This document shows positions 5,890 through 7,343 of a stretch of 7,343 bases of DNA, piece by piece. Source of the DNA: Candidatus Tayloriibacteriota bacterium (lineage in GTDB: Bacteria; Patescibacteriota; Minisyncoccia; Phycocordibacterales; PALSA-1337); assembly GCA_026395095.1 (NCBI GenBank), contig JAPLZI010000009.1, positions 1 to 7,343 of the forward strand, in the 5' to 3' direction. Every line of letters begins with the position of its first letter. Position 1 is the first letter of the stretch. The position numbers and the translations under genes are program-made. The notes below the pieces were generated by a model that worked only from the letters and a program-made list of their open reading frames with translations, searched no databases and was not told where the DNA came from.

Positions 5890-5972
5890 ATTCTAAGGAT
5901 CGATGATTCATCGACATGATTTTTGGCCGTATAATCAGTGTTTAGGTAAAAATTCCTTACGATTCTAAGGAT
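5890..5972. repeat. 11-bp direct repeat ATTCTAAGGAT, two copies
   Basis: ATTCTAAGGAT occurs at 5890-5900 and again at 5962-5972, with 72 bp between start points. A related inverted segment AATTCCTTA (5951-5959) lies just before the second copy, allowing an imperfect hairpin. The first copy abuts the palindrome at 5900-5914. Function is unknown. Confidence 0.6.
5900..5914. repeat. 15-nt palindrome TCGATGA-T-TCATCGA
   Basis: The two 7-bp arms are perfectly complementary around one T. The tiny spacer makes an RNA hairpin unlikely and a DNA-binding site for a dimer more likely. It lies 15 nt upstream of the isolated TATAAT at 5930-5935. Confidence 0.55.
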
Positions 5973-6022
5973 TTAAAAGTGGGGTTTTGGCGGGGAAGAG
6001 GCAATTGATTCAGAATTTTGGT

Positions 6023-6057
6023 AAAAAAATACCGCCCGAGCTCGAAGCCGGGCGGTA
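6023..6057 (-). terminator. intrinsic terminator of the minus-strand surface-protein gene
   Basis: TACCGCCCG (6030-6038) pairs perfectly with CGGGCGGTA (6049-6057), a 9-bp GC-rich stem with a 10-nt loop. On the minus strand the stem leads straight into seven T (A-run 6023-6029 on +). It begins 65 nt after the stop codon of the 6123-7343 gene. Confidence 0.9.
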
Positions 6058-6122
6058 CGCAATAAAGAACTAGAAGGAACTCTAAACTATCGTGTGAAAT
6101 CCGCGGCGACGCCTAGCCTGAC

Positions 6123-7343
6123 TTAACCTTTGCCGTCGTAGATGTAGTACAACGGTTCCTTGAGTACAGACTCGGGGAACACGCCGATCACCTGCCAATC
6201 ACCTTTGGAAAGATTGGGCAAGGTTCCGATACCATTGCTGGCCGGAACCGTCACCCATTCTCCGAGCACCGGTGAGATCTGACGGTAAGTGATTGAAGTC
6301 GCCTTGCCCATCTCTTCGGTGATTGCCGCCACTTTCACAGTGAGCGGTCCACCGGTGACCCTGATCTCACCAAGCCGGTTAAAGCCGATGCCATTTCTGG
6401 TGATCGGAATGATATTCAACTCGATTTTATCAATAACCGACTCGGTATCTGCTTTGCCGACCTTGGCTGTAATGGCCAAGGTTTCGGCTGTCAAGACGAT
6501 ACCTTTTCGTAGATCAAAGGTGATCACGGTTCCGTCATTCCTTGTGATCTCCAAAATCACATTTCCGGCGGCTTCCGGTGAGAACATGAAGCCTTGGCTG
6601 TTTACTTCCAGCCACCTGACACCGAGGCTACCCCCGTTGTAATCGAGCGATGTTATCTTCGCCGACTGTGCATCCTTGTATGGGACGAGCTGGTCACCGT
6701 TGATGTTAGTCTCAACGTTGAACATTGGGAGCTCATAACCACCCTTGGTGGCCACGGGTCTCTTCGTGTCATTGCCATACATGATGATGCGGCCGTCGGG
6801 ACCGTTAATGAAGGAATGAAAGCGGACGTCCACCTCCATGCTTGTCAGACTAATCTGCATTATCAGAGCCGCGGTGGCCTCTGAAATCGCAGCTTGAGTC
6901 GCCGGACCGTTCAAATTAACGGAAACGGCCGGGACTGTTCCAACCTGCCTCTCTGAATAGCATTGGAACTCAATCCGCGAGGATGTGAGTGCCAACTCTG
7001 CTGCCCAGAGTGCCTTTGATTTGAGTGCCCTGATTGCCGGCGGCACGGCGGGGGTTGGAACTGGCGCGGGCGGCGTAAAGGGTGTTGATATTACAGCAGT
7101 GGACCACTCACCACCCTTCAGATCCACACTGGACCTTCCACTGGAATTGGACCAGTTGAACTTGTCCAATTTGACTGCATATGAACCACCACCCGGTAAG
7201 GTTACGGTGAATGCAACGGTGACCGGAATGGTCACGCTATTGTTTCGGCCGATCACGAAGGTTCCGGGAATGTTACTGTCCAATACCGTCCCATTCGGTT
7301 GTGAGTAGCTTACCACAATGTTCCCGACTCCTTTACGATCGAT
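6123..7343 (-). CDS. large beta-rich, probably secreted protein, N-terminus outside the window
   Basis: The frame is open to the right edge, so this is the C-terminal 406 residues of a longer protein; the GTG at 7316 is an internal valine, not a convincing start, since nine more codons upstream are open. No family is recognised. From the visible end, an alternating hydrophobic beta region (IGRNNSVTIPVTVAFTVTL, KLDKFNW) runs to about residue 88. A Pro-rich linker follows (TPPAPVPTPAVPP, 90-102), then an Ala-rich probable helix and about 290 residues rich in Val, Thr, Gly and Asn with many likely beta strands (for example RNDGTVITFDLRKGIVL). There is one visible cysteine (EFQCYS). No membrane segment, LPXTG signal or sorting domain is present at the C-terminus, which ends YYIYDGKG. 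The composition and linker suggest an extracellular multi-domain protein, possibly with a signal peptide or anchor in the unseen N-terminus (inference). A strong terminator follows at 6023-6057. Confidence 0.85.
   Translation of the reverse strand: MDRKGVGNIVVSYSQPNGTVLDSNIPGTFVIGRNNSVTIPVTVAFTVTLPGGGSYAVKLDKFNWSNSSGRSSVDLKGGEWSTAVISTPFTPPAPVPTPAVPPAIRALKSKALWAAELALTSSRIEFQCYSERQVGTVPAVSVNLNGPATQAAISEATAALIMQISLTSMEVDVRFHSFINGPDGRIIMYGNDTKRPVATKGGYELPMFNVETNINGDQLVPYKDAQSAKITSLDYNGGSLGVRWLEVNSQGFMFSPEAAGNVILEITRNDGTVITFDLRKGIVLTAETLAITAKVGKADTESVIDKIELNIIPITRNGIGFNRLGEIRVTGGPLTVKVAAITEEMGKATSITYRQISPVLGEWVTVPASNGIGTLPNLSKGDWQVIGVFPESVLKEPLYYIYDGKG

Larger units (their letters stand above)
5729..6022. 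other. gene-free stretch with palindromes and a short repeat
   Basis: No credible ORF is present on either strand; the longest ATG-started read noticed is about 15 codons. The stretch lies between the promoter of the minus-strand small gene and the terminator of the next minus-strand gene. It contains two perfect palindromes (5817-5836, 5900-5914), an 11-bp direct repeat (5890-5900 and 5962-5972), and an isolated TATAAT on the + strand (5930-5935) with no -35 box at 16-18 nt. No tRNA or known ncRNA fold was recognised. It could hold a regulatory region, an undescribed small RNA or a recombination site. Confidence 0.5.

Noticed and set aside
5860..5900. A tRNA 3' half suggested by GGTTTTCAAATCC
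   Set aside because: The T-arm does not pair properly and no anticodon arm, D-arm or acceptor stem can be built around it.
5911..5935. A full promoter TCGACA...TATAAT on the + strand
   Set aside because: The spacer is only 13 nt, no TGn extension is present, and no gene lies downstream on the + strand. It is noted only as an isolated -10-like box.

Overview
The window looks like part of a chromosome from an uncultured bacterium, most plausibly a Patescibacteria/CPR member of the Parcubacteria type. This is inference. It rests on a bacterial-type L2 protein, a MacAB-like exporter split into separate adaptor, ATPase and permease genes, a Cys/Trp-rich orphan protein of a kind I associate with Parcubacteria (from memory only), short monocistronic units, and start codons that mostly lack a Shine-Dalgarno sequence. 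No 16S rRNA or other decisive taxonomic marker is present. The standard genetic code fits every gene.

Layout. Positions 1-780 (+) hold the 3' part of rplB (50S ribosomal protein L2), cut by the window edge. The usual next gene of the S10 operon, rpsS, does not follow. A short intergenic stretch with a TTGACA/TATAAA promoter leads to an uncharacterised 214-residue protein (1064-1708, +) that ends in a textbook intrinsic terminator (1764-1799). Next is a three-gene operon on the + strand: a membrane-anchored HlyD/MacA-family adaptor (1854-3332), a LolD/MacB-type ABC ATPase (3349-4083) and a MacB/FtsX-type permease (4085-5320). A promoter sits so close to the adaptor ATG that its transcript should be leaderless.

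From 5321 the window is convergent. The exporter operon ends at a hairpin (5326-5357). A minus-strand 80-residue single-membrane-segment protein (5447-5689) ends at its own terminator (5381-5412). That small gene has a strong extended -10 promoter only 9 nt from its ATG, so it too is probably leaderless. A gene-free stretch (5729-6022) carries two perfect palindromes and an 11-bp direct repeat. Last comes the 3' part of a large minus-strand gene for a beta-rich, probably secreted protein (6123-7343, running off the right edge), with a strong terminator at 6023-6057.

How the parts work together: only the adaptor, ATPase and permease form a clear functional unit, an ATP-driven exporter of the MacAB/YknXYZ type. 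The other genes each have their own promoter or terminator and appear to be independent. I found no CRISPR array, tRNA, rRNA, transposase or defence system. The most novel material is the orphan Cys/Trp-rich protein, the small leaderless membrane protein, and the palindrome-rich gap.
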